A stretch of 6,530 nucleotides of DNA from Phycisphaerae bacterium (GCA_028277545.1 JANQGB010000663.1:1-6530), one strand, 5' to 3'. Counted from the stretch's first letter, positions 1-6,207 are shown. A program made the numbers and translations. Notes: generated by a model not told the origin, from the sequence alone.

Positions 1-98
1 CCCTCCGCGGCCGGTTGCACCGAGGTCAGCATGTTCTCCAGAAAGGTGACCACCGCGCTGGACTGGGTCCGCGCCGCGATCGCGCCGTCGCGCTGGGT
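1..98 (+). repeat. Left arm of a 98-bp perfect inverted repeat (fold-back)
   Basis: Every base of this stretch pairs with 177-274 read backwards: base i matches the complement of base 275-i for all 98 positions, and the match stops at 99/176 (A opposite A). The arm begins exactly at base 1, so the repeat may continue beyond the window. The DNA is an antisense copy of the coding sequence at 177-274. The plus-strand ATG at 15 lies inside it and reads only reverse-complemented coding DNA. Such a fold-back at a sequence end is typical of chimeric reads, amplification hairpins or contig-end assembly errors; a real inverted duplication is the alternative. Confidence 0.97.
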
Positions 99-1454
99 AC
101 GGTCGCTGCGACGCTGGTGCTAATCTCCGCGGTCCTGGCGGCCGCCGGCATCACCCGGCAGGCCCGGCTCGCCGAAACCCAGCGCGACGGCGCGATCGCG
201 GCGCGGACCCAGTCCAGCGCGGTGGTCACCTTTCTGGAGAACATGCTGACCTCGGTGCAACCGGCCGCGGAGGGCGGCGATGTCACGGTACGCGCTGTCC
301 TGGATAAGGCATCCCGGCAAATCGAGCGGAACCTGAACATTGATCCTCTGGTCAAGGCGTCGCTGTATGCCACGATTGGCCGCTCGTATGCAGCGTTGGG
401 TCTATATGGAGAAGCGGAGGCACCATTGCAGCGGGCGCTCGAACTCCGGCGAACGCATCACGTCTCAGGCTTCGAGGAGGTGATCGAGACTGTGGATCAC
501 CTGGGCAGCCTGCGCTTCGCCGATGGGCGGCTGGATGAAGCCGAGCAGTTGCACCGTGAGGCGCTCGCCTTGGCAGAAACACATCTCGACGTAGGCGAGC
601 CGCTCACCATCAGAGTCAAGGTCAATCTGGCCGAGGTCTTGGGAGAACGCCGCGACGTAGCCGAGGCTGAAGTCGTGTTGCAGGAAGTGCTGGCAGCGAG
701 GCGTATCGCCTCCACCAACGACGGATTCGACGTGGCCGAGACTCTGGACCGACTCGCCGACCTGGCCGCTCGGCGCGGGAAGGACGAACAGGCCGTCGAG
801 TACCTTCGGGAAGCACTGACCATTCATCGCACCAAGCTGGGTGACAGACATCCGCTCGTTATGGAGAGCATGAGCGGGCTGGCTTCCGCGCTGGACCGCC
901 TGGGGAACGACGACGAAGCGCAGGAACTCTACGGCCAGATCGAGCCGTATGTGCGCAAGGCTGTGGAGATGCATCGTCACGCGATGGGCAACAGGCACGT
1001 GATGACGCTGGTGATAATTAACCACCTGGGAGAGCTGCTGGCCGCGATGGATCGCCTGGACGAAGCGGAGGCGCTCTTCCGAGAGATAGTCGTCACCAGC
1101 CTGGCCCTGATCGCCGAACCAGCGGCACCCTCGGAGCGTCTACTGAACAACACCGCTACAGCACAATGCAACCTGGGCTCTGTTCTATTGAGGATGGGCA
1201 GACTCGACGAGGCGGAGTCGCTGCTGCGCCAGGCGCTGGCCCATCGCCAGCGTACCGTGGGTCCGGAACACCTGGACGTGTCGGATTTGCTGGAGCCGCT
1301 GGCCGAGTTGGCCGAGAAGCGGGGGCTGACGGTACAGGCAGCCGAACTGATTGAGCAGGCGCTTCGTATTCGGCGCTCGTGGCTGCCGGAGTCCCATTCG
1401 GACGTCGAGTCTCTGAGGCTGAAACTGGAAATACTCGCCCGCTCTGAGGAATAG
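99..1454 (+). CDS. TPR-repeat protein, C-terminal part of a probable Ser/Thr kinase-TPR protein (5' end missing)
   Basis: The credible coding sequence starts where the inverted repeat ends; the frame stays open back to an ATG at 15 only by chance. It opens with a hydrophobic helix (about 99-152, TVAATLVLISAV...) and then a charged stretch (RQARLAETQRD). A segment of the type VVTFLENMLTSV...GGDVTVRAVLDKA follows. That order is the usual join between a PknB-type kinase domain and its extracytoplasmic TPR tail. About eight TPR or TPR-like units follow at roughly 360-1380, with clear motifs such as GRLDEAEQLHREAL, DRLDEAEALFREI and GRLDEAESLLRQAL. The C-terminus looks natural (stop TAG 1452-1454). 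No kinase motif (HRD, DFG) is present in the window, so kinase activity is inferred from family architecture alone. The TPR part would bind partner proteins. It converges on the epimerase gene and is probably unrelated to it. Confidence 0.8.
   Translation, partial: TVAATLVLISAVLAAAGITRQARLAETQRDGAIAARTQSSAVVTFLENMLTSVQPAAEGGDVTVRAVLDKASRQIERNLNIDPLVKASLYATIGRSYAALGLYGEAEAPLQRALELRRTHHVSGFEEVIETVDHLGSLRFADGRLDEAEQLHREALALAETHLDVGEPLTIRVKVNLAEVLGERRDVAEAEVVLQEVLAARRIASTNDGFDVAETLDRLADLAARRGKDEQAVEYLREALTIHRTKLGDRHPLVMESMSGLASALDRLGNDDEAQELYGQIEPYVRKAVEMHRHAMGNRHVMTLVIINHLGELLAAMDRLDEAEALFREIVVTSLALIAEPAAPSERLLNNTATAQCNLGSVLLRMGRLDEAESLLRQALAHRQRTVGPEHLDVSDLLEPLAELAEKRGLTVQAAELIEQALRIRRSWLPESHSDVESLRLKLEILARSEE
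177..274 (-). repeat. Right arm of the 98-bp perfect inverted repeat
   Basis: This is the exact reverse complement of bases 1-98, separated from it by the 78-base spacer 99-176. Unlike the left arm it reads in frame with the downstream TPR gene. It encodes the juxtamembrane stretch that kinase-TPR proteins have just after the membrane helix. This arm is therefore taken to be the original copy and the left arm the duplicate. Confidence 0.97.
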
Positions 1455-1460
1455 CCCTCT

Positions 1461-1483
1461 GGCGCCGGCTGTGTGTCGGCGTT
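1461..1483 (+). terminator. Weak hairpin after the TPR gene
   Basis: GGCGCCG (1461-1467) can pair with CGGCGTT (1477-1483) around a 9-base loop, five Watson-Crick pairs plus two G-U pairs. It begins 7 bases after the stop codon of the TPR gene, but no T-run follows, so it is at best a poor intrinsic terminator. The rest of the convergent gap (1455-1601) shows nothing else recognisable. Confidence 0.22.
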
Positions 1484-1601
1484 GGCCCGCTGAAGAACTC
1501 ACGCTCCAACTCCAGCAAAACGATGGCAGTGGCCGGAAGGCTGGGCAGCGTTCTCCGCCGAGTGGCACAGATTCAGGGGACTCGTGCAACACGCCCGGCA
1601 G

Positions 1602-2753
1602 TCACTGCGTGAGCGACAGCATGGGCACTCCTACCAGAGGGACCGGCTCGCGTGGTGCGGGGATGTAGGTGGAAAGGAGGCGGGCAATGCGATGCGCCGC
1701 CAGGCCATCCCACTTTTCCGGCACTGACCGACCGCCGGGAGGTGTCGTTCTGCACTGGCGATAGGCTTCGATGATTCGCCTCGGATCGGAGCCGACCAGC
1801 GTGCTTGTGCCGGCGGTGAGCGTGATAGGGCGCTCTGTGTTCTCGCGCAGGGTGAGGCACCACACGCCGAGAATAGTGGTCTCCTCCTGAATCCCGCCCG
1901 AGTCGGTGAGCACCACCGACGCGTTGGCCATCAGCTTCAGGAAGTCGAGGTAACCCAGCGGCTCGATGATCTGGAGCCGCTTCATCCCTTCGAAACGCTC
2001 GGCCAGTCCCAGACGAGCGAGGCTGTGACGGGTGCGGGGGTGCATGGGAAAGACAGTCGGCAGGTCGTCCTGGATTACCTCCAGGGCCTCGGCGATGCGG
2101 CCGAACACCGTCGGGTCGTCAACGTTACGTGGGCGGTGCAGCGTGACAACGTTGTAGTTGCCGGACTCGATCCCCTGCCTGGCGAGGACGGTGGACCGCT
2201 CGGCCTGGTCACGGTTAGCCAGCAGTGTGTCGATCATCACGTTACCGACATAGTGGATCTTCTCATCCGGTACGCCCTCACGGCGCAGGTTCTCCAGACC
2301 GCTCGGCTCGCTGACCAGCAGCAGATCGGCGATCGAGTCGGTCAGCAGTCGGTTGATCTCCTCGGGCATGCTTCGATCGAAGCTGCGCAGCCCCGCTTCG
2401 ACGTGGGCCACCCGAATCCCCATCTTGACCGCCACCAACGCGCAGGCGATCGTGCTGTTCACGTCTCCCACAACGACGACCCAGTCCGGCTGGTGATCCT
2501 CGAGCACGGGCTCGAAGCGAGTCATGATCTGCGCGGTCTGCACGGCGTGACTGCCGGAGCCGACGCCCAGGTTGAGGTCAGGCTCGGGGATGCCAAGCTG
2601 CCGGAAGAACAGGTCCGACATATTGCTGTCGTAGTGTTGACCAGTATGAGCGAGCAGCGCTTCAAACTCGCCGCTGGCCTGATAGGCCTGCATCAACGGC
2701 GCGATCTTCATGAAGTTGGGGCGAGCGCCACAGACGTTGAGCACCTTGATCAT
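1602..2753 (-). CDS. wecB: UDP-N-acetylglucosamine 2-epimerase, non-hydrolysing
   Basis: This cytoplasmic GT-B-fold enzyme interconverts UDP-GlcNAc and UDP-ManNAc, giving the precursor for ManNAc or ManNAcA in surface polysaccharides. The 383-residue product has the family length and all main landmarks in order: GARPNFMK (9-16), GD in VVVVGDVNS (91-100), VEAGLR (118-123), PEE (130-132), LHRPRNVD (205-212, place of the catalytic His), PMHPRT (236-241), DSGGIQEE (284-291) and ENTERP (304-309). The LHRP.NVD version marks the subfamily often found in exopolysaccharide loci rather than the enterobacterial GHRRE version. One oddity is Trp298 in GVWCLTLRENTERP, where Pro is usual. The start is fixed by the N-terminal MIKVLNVCGARP; a weak GGAAG lies 6 bases before the ATG. 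It follows the NusG-like gene on the same strand after 202 bases. The gene symbol is by family, since the pathway is not shown. Confidence 0.95.
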   Translation of the reverse strand: MIKVLNVCGARPNFMKIAPLMQAYQASGEFEALLAHTGQHYDSNMSDLFFRQLGIPEPDLNLGVGSGSHAVQTAQIMTRFEPVLEDHQPDWVVVVGDVNSTIACALVAVKMGIRVAHVEAGLRSFDRSMPEEINRLLTDSIADLLLVSEPSGLENLRREGVPDEKIHYVGNVMIDTLLANRDQAERSTVLARQGIESGNYNVVTLHRPRNVDDPTVFGRIAEALEVIQDDLPTVFPMHPRTRHSLARLGLAERFEGMKRLQIIEPLGYLDFLKLMANASVVLTDSGGIQEETTILGVWCLTLRENTERPITLTAGTSTLVGSDPRRIIEAYRQCRTTPPGGRSVPEKWDGLAAHRIARLLSTYIPAPREPVPLVGVPMLSLTQ

Positions 2754-2815
2754 GTGAGTCTTCCAGTCGAGTAAGCCGCGCCCGCGGCGTCCGCACCGCC
2801 TGCGCCGTTCACCTG

Positions 2816-2844
2816 ATTATCGGTCTCGGGACTGGCGGGCTGAA
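2816..2844 (-). promoter_or_regulatory. Possible sigma-70-like promoter before the epimerase gene
   Basis: On the minus strand TTCAGC (2839-2844) and GATAAT (2816-2821) are separated by exactly 17 bases, about 63 bases upstream of the epimerase ATG. The -10 matches consensus at 5 of 6 bases, the -35 at only 3 of 6. If real, the epimerase has its own promoter inside the 202-base gap (2754-2955) rather than depending wholly on read-through from the NusG-like gene. A GC-rich palindrome, GCCGCG-CC-CGCGGC (2775-2788), lies between it and the gene. Chance occurrence cannot be excluded. Confidence 0.3.
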
Positions 2845-2955
2845 CTTGGCGTGGGTCCGGATGGAGCCGGCAGGCAGGGAGCAGCTGGAGTGCGGCGATT
2901 CTCGGTTAGGCTGCAGGTTCAGGACAAAGGCGGCAGGTCAGCGTATGGACGGTCT

Positions 2956-3513
2956 CTAAGGATGCCGCGGCGCGAAGGAGGGGGCAGGTATTTCCTCAAG
3001 CAGCTCCTGGTCCACCTCTACACTAACAGACTGCCCGAGGGTGGCGACGTTGAGTACCAGGCGTAGACGTGAGCGTCGCTGAGAGACTATGCCCTCCACG
3101 CCCGCCAGCGAGCCGGCCGCCACTCGAACCCACTGCCCGACCTCCAAGGCCTTCCTGAGCCGAAACTCTGTGCCGTCTGCCAGAACACGCTGAATCTGCC
3201 GCAGGTGACCCACCAGTTCGTGCTGGCCAGGTACTGGCAGGGTCTGGGCGATCCTGTTGGTGTTCAGGGCCCGGTAACGCTGATCAGGCGTAGCGTTGAA
3301 GAAGACATAGCCGGTGAACACCGGCACGATTGACCGTGATTTGCGGCCGGTCGTGCTGCTGCGGGTCTCTCGGGAACACAAGGGCAGATAGGCGGTTATG
3401 TCCAGATTTCGCAGATCCAGGGTCAGGGCCTTCTCGGCGCGGGGCCTGGTGTGAGCGACCCACCAGGTGCCCGGCAGGCAATCCGGGATGGCCTCGGTGG
3501 GCGCGGCTCGCAT
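2956..3513 (-). CDS. NusG/RfaH-like specialised transcription antitermination protein
   Basis: This NusG paralogue would bind RNA polymerase and help it read through a specific, usually long polysaccharide operon. From the chosen Met (185 residues) the NGN domain starts with TWWVAHTRPRAEK (16-28). It includes PVFTGYVFF (64-72), the strand typical of NusG/RfaH N-domains. A linker and a C-terminal KOW domain follow (about 125-175, GQWVRVAAGSLAGVEGIV). The W-[WY]-V-x-x-T-[KR]-P-R-x-E-K signature matches the UpxY/RfaH-type paralogues, not housekeeping NusG, which is normally flanked by secE and rplK. Two in-frame starts exist. The one at 3513 has GGGAGG five bases upstream and leaves a short leader before the domain. 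The one at 3561 (201 residues) has only GAGG at the same spacing. It lies upstream of the epimerase on the same strand and diverges from the dehydrogenase, which suits a polysaccharide regulator. Confidence 0.87.
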   Translation of the reverse strand: MRAAPTEAIPDCLPGTWWVAHTRPRAEKALTLDLRNLDITAYLPLCSRETRSSTTGRKSRSIVPVFTGYVFFNATPDQRYRALNTNRIAQTLPVPGQHELVGHLRQIQRVLADGTEFRLRKALEVGQWVRVAAGSLAGVEGIVSQRRSRLRLVLNVATLGQSVSVEVDQELLEEIPAPSFAPRHP

Positions 3514-3518
3514 GCAGG

Positions 3519-3524
3519 CCTCCC
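3519..3524 (-). promoter_or_regulatory. Ribosome binding site favouring the inner start of the NusG-like gene
   Basis: The minus strand reads GGGAGG, five bases, then ATG (3511-3513). This is a stronger match to the anti-Shine-Dalgarno than the GAGG (3567-3570) that lies five bases before the outer ATG (3559-3561). The extra 16 residues of the longer form match no known part of the NGN domain. Dual use of both starts is possible. Confidence 0.55.
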
Positions 3525-3682
3525 AAATTGTATTCTGGTCCGTCGCAGTCACGCGGCGCATCCTAACCTCGCGAGCAATCGATCGCTACGTCCGGTAAGA
3601 CCGCCCGCCGGGCGACATCTCCCCCACCGGGAAGGTGATGGCGAGCCAGCGCCGAGGTGCGTAGAATGGCCGCTCGTCCAGG

Positions 3683-3715
3683 GGCCGGAAGGCGCTAAGC
3701 TTGCGTTTGCCGGTT
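3683..3715 (+). other. Predicted RNA hairpin upstream of the dehydrogenase gene
   Basis: GGCCGGAAGGCGC (3683-3695) folds with GCGTTTGCCGGTT (3703-3715) around the 7-base loop TAAGCTT. It forms 12 pairs in a 13-position stem, with one A-G mismatch and several G-U pairs. The G-U pairs make it stronger as plus-strand RNA than as minus-strand RNA, so it would belong to a long dehydrogenase leader. No T-run follows, so it is not an intrinsic terminator. Function is unknown. Confidence 0.35.
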
Positions 3716-3772
3716 GCCGCTAAACCAAAGGTGCGTCACTGGCGTACTACTGACGGCTGGACCGGGCGCGCC

Positions 3773-3815
3773 GCTCTTGTGACGTTCGGCACGGGACGGC
3801 GGCCCTGATAAGAGC
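3773..3815 (+). other. Stem with long loop in the dehydrogenase leader
   Basis: GCTCTTGT (3773-3780) pairs with ATAAGAGC (3808-3815) with one G-U pair, closing a 27-base GC-rich loop. The structure ends about 58 bases before the dehydrogenase start codon. It may be a chance inverted repeat, an operator-like site or part of a structured leader. Confidence 0.3.
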
Positions 3816-3873
3816 ATAAGGCAGCAGCCCGGGTGCGACGATCGCTGCCGCGTTTTGGAGAGTGACAGAAACC

Positions 3874-5190
3874 ATGAAGATCACAGTTGCAGGCAGCGGA
3901 TACGTCGGTCTGGTCGGAGCAGCGTGCCTGGCCTCGACCGGAAACACGGTCATCGGGTACGACATCGATGAGAAGAAGGTCGCCACCATTAACAGCGGCG
4001 AATCCCCCATCTTCGAGCCCGGCCTGTCGGATCTCCTGCAGAGCAGCATCAAGGCCAAGCGCCTGACCTTCACCACCGATCCCGACAAAGCGCTGGCCGA
4101 TCCGGAAGTGGTCTTCATCGCCATCGGGACTCCGCCCAAGGCAGACGGCTCCGCGGATCTGTCCCATATCTTCTCCTTCGCCGAGACGCTGGCCGATCGC
4201 GTGACCAAGGCTCCGGTCGTGGTCAACAAGAGCACGGTGCCGGTCGGCACTGGTGACCGCGTCGAGAAGATCATAAACGAGCGCAGCAAGGTACGCGTAC
4301 ACGTGGTCAGCAATCCCGAGTTTCTCAAAGAGGGAACCGCAGTCTCGGACTTTCTGCGACCCGACCGCGTGGTGATCGGCTCGGAGAACGAGGAGGCGGG
4401 GAACATCATCCGCGAACTGCACCTGCCTTTCGTACGCAACCAGCGCCCGGTGCTGATGATGGCCCGACGGGCGGCGGAGATGACCAAGTACGCCGCCAAC
4501 TCCTTCCTGGCCACGCGCATCACCTTCATCAACGAAATCGCCAATCTCTGCGATGCCGTCGGCGTGGACGTCGACCAGGTGCGTCGCGGAATGGGCAGCG
4601 ATAGCCGGATCGGGTACCACTTCCTCTATCCGGGCTCCGGCTATGGTGGATCCTGCTTCCCGAAGGACGTGCAGGCGCTGGCCCACGTGACCCGGGACGC
4701 CGGTCTCGAGCCGCATATCCTGGACTGCGTGCATCAGACCAATGACGCCCAGAAGAAAGTACTCTTCGGCAAGATCAAGCGTCGATTCGGTGACATCAAA
4801 GGCATGACCTTCGCCATCTGGGGCGTGACTTTCAAGGCGGATACGGACGATCTTCGGGAATCTCCGGCGCTGACGCTGATCGACCTGCTGCTCGAGGCCG
4901 GAGCCACGATCCGGGCCCACGACCCGGCTGGGATGGAGAACCTTCAAGCGCACTACGGTGACAAGGTCACGTGCTTTGAGGACGCGTACGAGCCAATGGA
5001 AGGCGCCGACGCGCTTTGCGTCTGTACGGAGTGGAGCGAGTTCCGCAGCCCGGAGTTTGGCCGCATCAAGGAACTGCTCAAGCAGAAGGCGATCTTCGAC
5101 GGGCGGAACCTGTACGACCTGGAAGCGATGAAGCGGTACGGCCTGGAGTACCACCCGATAGGCCGGCCGGTGATTAACTGGACCCCGTAG
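3874..5190 (+). CDS. ugd: UDP-glucose 6-dehydrogenase
   Basis: This cytosolic enzyme oxidises UDP-glucose to UDP-glucuronate with two NAD+, supplying uronic acid for capsule, exopolysaccharide or LPS. The 438-residue product carries the NAD-binding GSGYVG (7-12) and IFEPGL (46-51). Next come STVPVGT (120-126), NPEFLKEG (148-155) and EMTKYAANSF (202-211, with Lys205 and Asn209). The catalytic Cys261 lies in GGSCFPKD (258-265), and the C-terminal UDP-binding part has FKADTDDLRESPA (320-332) and DGRNLY (409-414). NPEFLKEG, FEPGL and the C-terminal pattern fit UDP-glucose rather than UDP-ManNAc dehydrogenase (WecC), even though an epimerase is nearby. The ATG at 3874 is chosen because MKITVAGSGYVG matches the family start. 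A GTG four codons earlier (3862) has its GGAG only one base away and is unlikely. No strong Shine-Dalgarno sits at the usual distance from the ATG. It is divergent from the NusG-like gene. Confidence 0.96.
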   Translation: MKITVAGSGYVGLVGAACLASTGNTVIGYDIDEKKVATINSGESPIFEPGLSDLLQSSIKAKRLTFTTDPDKALADPEVVFIAIGTPPKADGSADLSHIFSFAETLADRVTKAPVVVNKSTVPVGTGDRVEKIINERSKVRVHVVSNPEFLKEGTAVSDFLRPDRVVIGSENEEAGNIIRELHLPFVRNQRPVLMMARRAAEMTKYAANSFLATRITFINEIANLCDAVGVDVDQVRRGMGSDSRIGYHFLYPGSGYGGSCFPKDVQALAHVTRDAGLEPHILDCVHQTNDAQKKVLFGKIKRRFGDIKGMTFAIWGVTFKADTDDLRESPALTLIDLLLEAGATIRAHDPAGMENLQAHYGDKVTCFEDAYEPMEGADALCVCTEWSEFRSPEFGRIKELLKQKAIFDGRNLYDLEAMKRYGLEYHPIGRPVINWTP

Positions 5191-5200
5191 CATCGCTGGA

Positions 5201-5244
5201 ACCGGCCCGCGTGGCCAAGCAAGCGAAGCCAGACGGCGGCCGGT
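5201..5244 (+). other. First hairpin of the structured leader before purU
   Basis: ACCGGCC (5201-5207) and GGCCGGT (5238-5244) are perfect complements closing a 30-base loop, within which TGGC and GCCA can form a second short helix. It begins 10 bases after the dehydrogenase stop codon, so it could act in the dehydrogenase 3' end or in the purU leader. No T-run follows. Confidence 0.4.
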
Positions 5245-5250
5245 CGAGAA

Positions 5251-5277
5251 AGAGGTGCCACCGCGAGCGGCGCCTCT
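5251..5277 (+). other. Second, strongest hairpin between ugd and purU
   Basis: AGAGGTGCC (5251-5259) pairs with GGCGCCTCT (5269-5277) over nine positions, with a single G-U pair, around a 9-base loop. As plus-strand RNA it lacks a following U-run. On the minus strand the same stem is followed by TTTCT, but no gene needs termination in that direction. It could be a U-less terminator after ugd, an RNA-processing site or part of a purU regulatory leader. Confidence 0.5.
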
Positions 5278-5297
5278 GACGTGCGTCGGTGGCGAGA

Positions 5298-5318
5298 GCA
5301 CAGGCCGGAAGCCCGTGC
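5298..5318 (+). other. Third hairpin of the purU leader
   Basis: GCAC-A-GGC (5298-5305) pairs with GCC-C-GTGC (5311-5318), seven pairs around one A-C mismatch with loop CGGAA. It sits 31 bases before the purU ATG, leaving room for a ribosome. Together with the two preceding stems it fills most of the 159-base gap 5191-5349. Confidence 0.35.
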
Positions 5319-5349
5319 CGCACTGGCATCAACAGGCTGTTGGGAATCC

Positions 5350-6207
5350 ATGTCTTCCGAAACCATCCGGCTGTTGATCTCCTGCGCCGACACCAGCGGC
5401 ATCATTGCCGCGGTCGCCGGCTTTATCGCCGAGCGCAACGGGAACATCCTGGAGGCGGATCAGCACACGGATCCGGAACACGGCGCCTTCTTCATGCGAG
5501 TCGAGATCGACCCGACCGCCTTTGCGCTGACCAGAGAGAACTTCGCGGCTGAGTGGCAACAGGTGGCCCAGCCCTTCGGCATGCGCTGGCGAGTCCACTG
5601 GGGCAGCGACATCAAGCGCATGGCGATTCTTGTCAGCAAGGAGAGCCACTGCCTGGACGACCTGCTTTGGAGATGGCGGACCGGCGAGTTACACGTCGAG
5701 CTTCCGCTGGTCATCAGCAACCATGACGACCTGCGCGAACCTGCACAAGCCTGCGATGTGGCCTACCATCACCTGCCCGTAACTCCGGAGACAAAACCCG
5801 AACAGGAGGGCAGGATCCTCGAACTGCTCGGCGAAGCCAACGTGGATTTTATCGTACTCGCCCGCTATATGCAGATTCTCTCGCCAACCGTCGTGGACCG
5901 CTACGAGAATCGCATCATCAACATCCACCATAGCTTCCTGCCCGCGTTCAGCGGCCCGCGCCCCTATCGCAACGCCTACGAGCGGGGCGTCAAGATCATC
6001 GGCGCCACCAGCCACTACGTGACCGCGGACCTCGACGCCGGCCCGATCATCGCCCAGGGAACGATTCCCGTCGATCACCGCGATTCGGTGCATGATCTGA
6101 TACGGCGTGGCAGAGACCTGGAGCGCGTAGTGCTGGCCAGCGCCGTTCGCAGCCACGTCGAAGACAAGATTTTGACCAGCCAGAACAAGACCGTCGTGTT
6201 CGCCTGA
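5350..6207 (+). CDS. purU: Formyltetrahydrofolate deformylase
   Basis: This enzyme hydrolyses 10-formyl-tetrahydrofolate to formate and tetrahydrofolate in the cytosol, balancing the one-carbon pool and supplying formate for PurT-type purine synthesis. The 285-residue product is the usual length. An N-terminal ACT domain (about 7-80, with SCADTSGIIAAVAGFI and GAFFMRVEID) is followed by the formyl-transferase fold (from about 89, KRMAILVSKESHCLDDLL). Catalytic residues visible by family are Asn191 and His193 in NIHHSFLPAF and Asp229 in HYVTADLDAGPII. ARPY is replaced by the close GPRPYRNAYERGVKIIGAT, and the end NKTVVFA also matches the family. The ATG at 5350 gives the family N-terminus; the frame is open back to a GTG at 5281 but those 23 codons overlap the hairpins and resemble nothing. 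Its Shine-Dalgarno is weak (GGGA). It lies 159 bases after ugd on the same strand, with no functional link evident. Confidence 0.95.
   Translation: MSSETIRLLISCADTSGIIAAVAGFIAERNGNILEADQHTDPEHGAFFMRVEIDPTAFALTRENFAAEWQQVAQPFGMRWRVHWGSDIKRMAILVSKESHCLDDLLWRWRTGELHVELPLVISNHDDLREPAQACDVAYHHLPVTPETKPEQEGRILELLGEANVDFIVLARYMQILSPTVVDRYENRIINIHHSFLPAFSGPRPYRNAYERGVKIIGATSHYVTADLDAGPIIAQGTIPVDHRDSVHDLIRRGRDLERVVLASAVRSHVEDKILTSQNKTVVFA

Larger units (their letters stand above)
3562..3873. other. Divergent intergenic region between NusG-like gene and UDP-glucose dehydrogenase
   Basis: About 310 bases (360 if the inner NusG start is used) without a credible gene must hold the promoters for both directions. 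Weak -10-like hexamers are visible on the plus strand, TAGAAT (3662-3667) and GATAAG (3807-3812), but neither has a good -35. Foldable segments are present: CGCCCGCCGGGCG (3602-3614), a hairpin at 3683-3715, and a longer stem closing 3773-3815. No tRNA or recognised riboswitch could be assigned. Confidence 0.5.

Noticed and set aside
15..98. ATG at 15 as the true start of the TPR protein
   Set aside because: The stretch is the reverse complement of the gene's own bases 177-260, so its reading frame carries no independent coding history.
465..1025. Minus-strand open frame of 186 codons opposite the TPR gene
   Set aside because: It is antisense to clear TPR motifs and has no recognisable domain.
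2025..2774. Plus-strand open frame of 249 codons opposite the epimerase
   Set aside because: It mirrors the codon pattern of the epimerase on the other strand; the sense frame has every family motif.
3678..3727. Resemblance to a cyclic-di-GMP (GEMM) riboswitch or tRNA, from GGCGC...TAAACC-like pieces
   Set aside because: The invariant GEMM core segments and tetraloop receptor are not in order, and no T-arm or anticodon arm of a tRNA can be built.
3773..3815. Reading the GCTCTTGT/ATAAGAGC repeat as a transcription-factor operator
   Set aside because: The half-sites are 27 bases apart and match no known operator, so it is listed only as a possible stem.
3736..5301. Long minus-strand open frame of 521 codons opposite ugd
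   Set aside because: It is antisense to a gene with all UDP-glucose dehydrogenase motifs; long antisense frames are usual in GC-rich DNA and the translation resembles no family.
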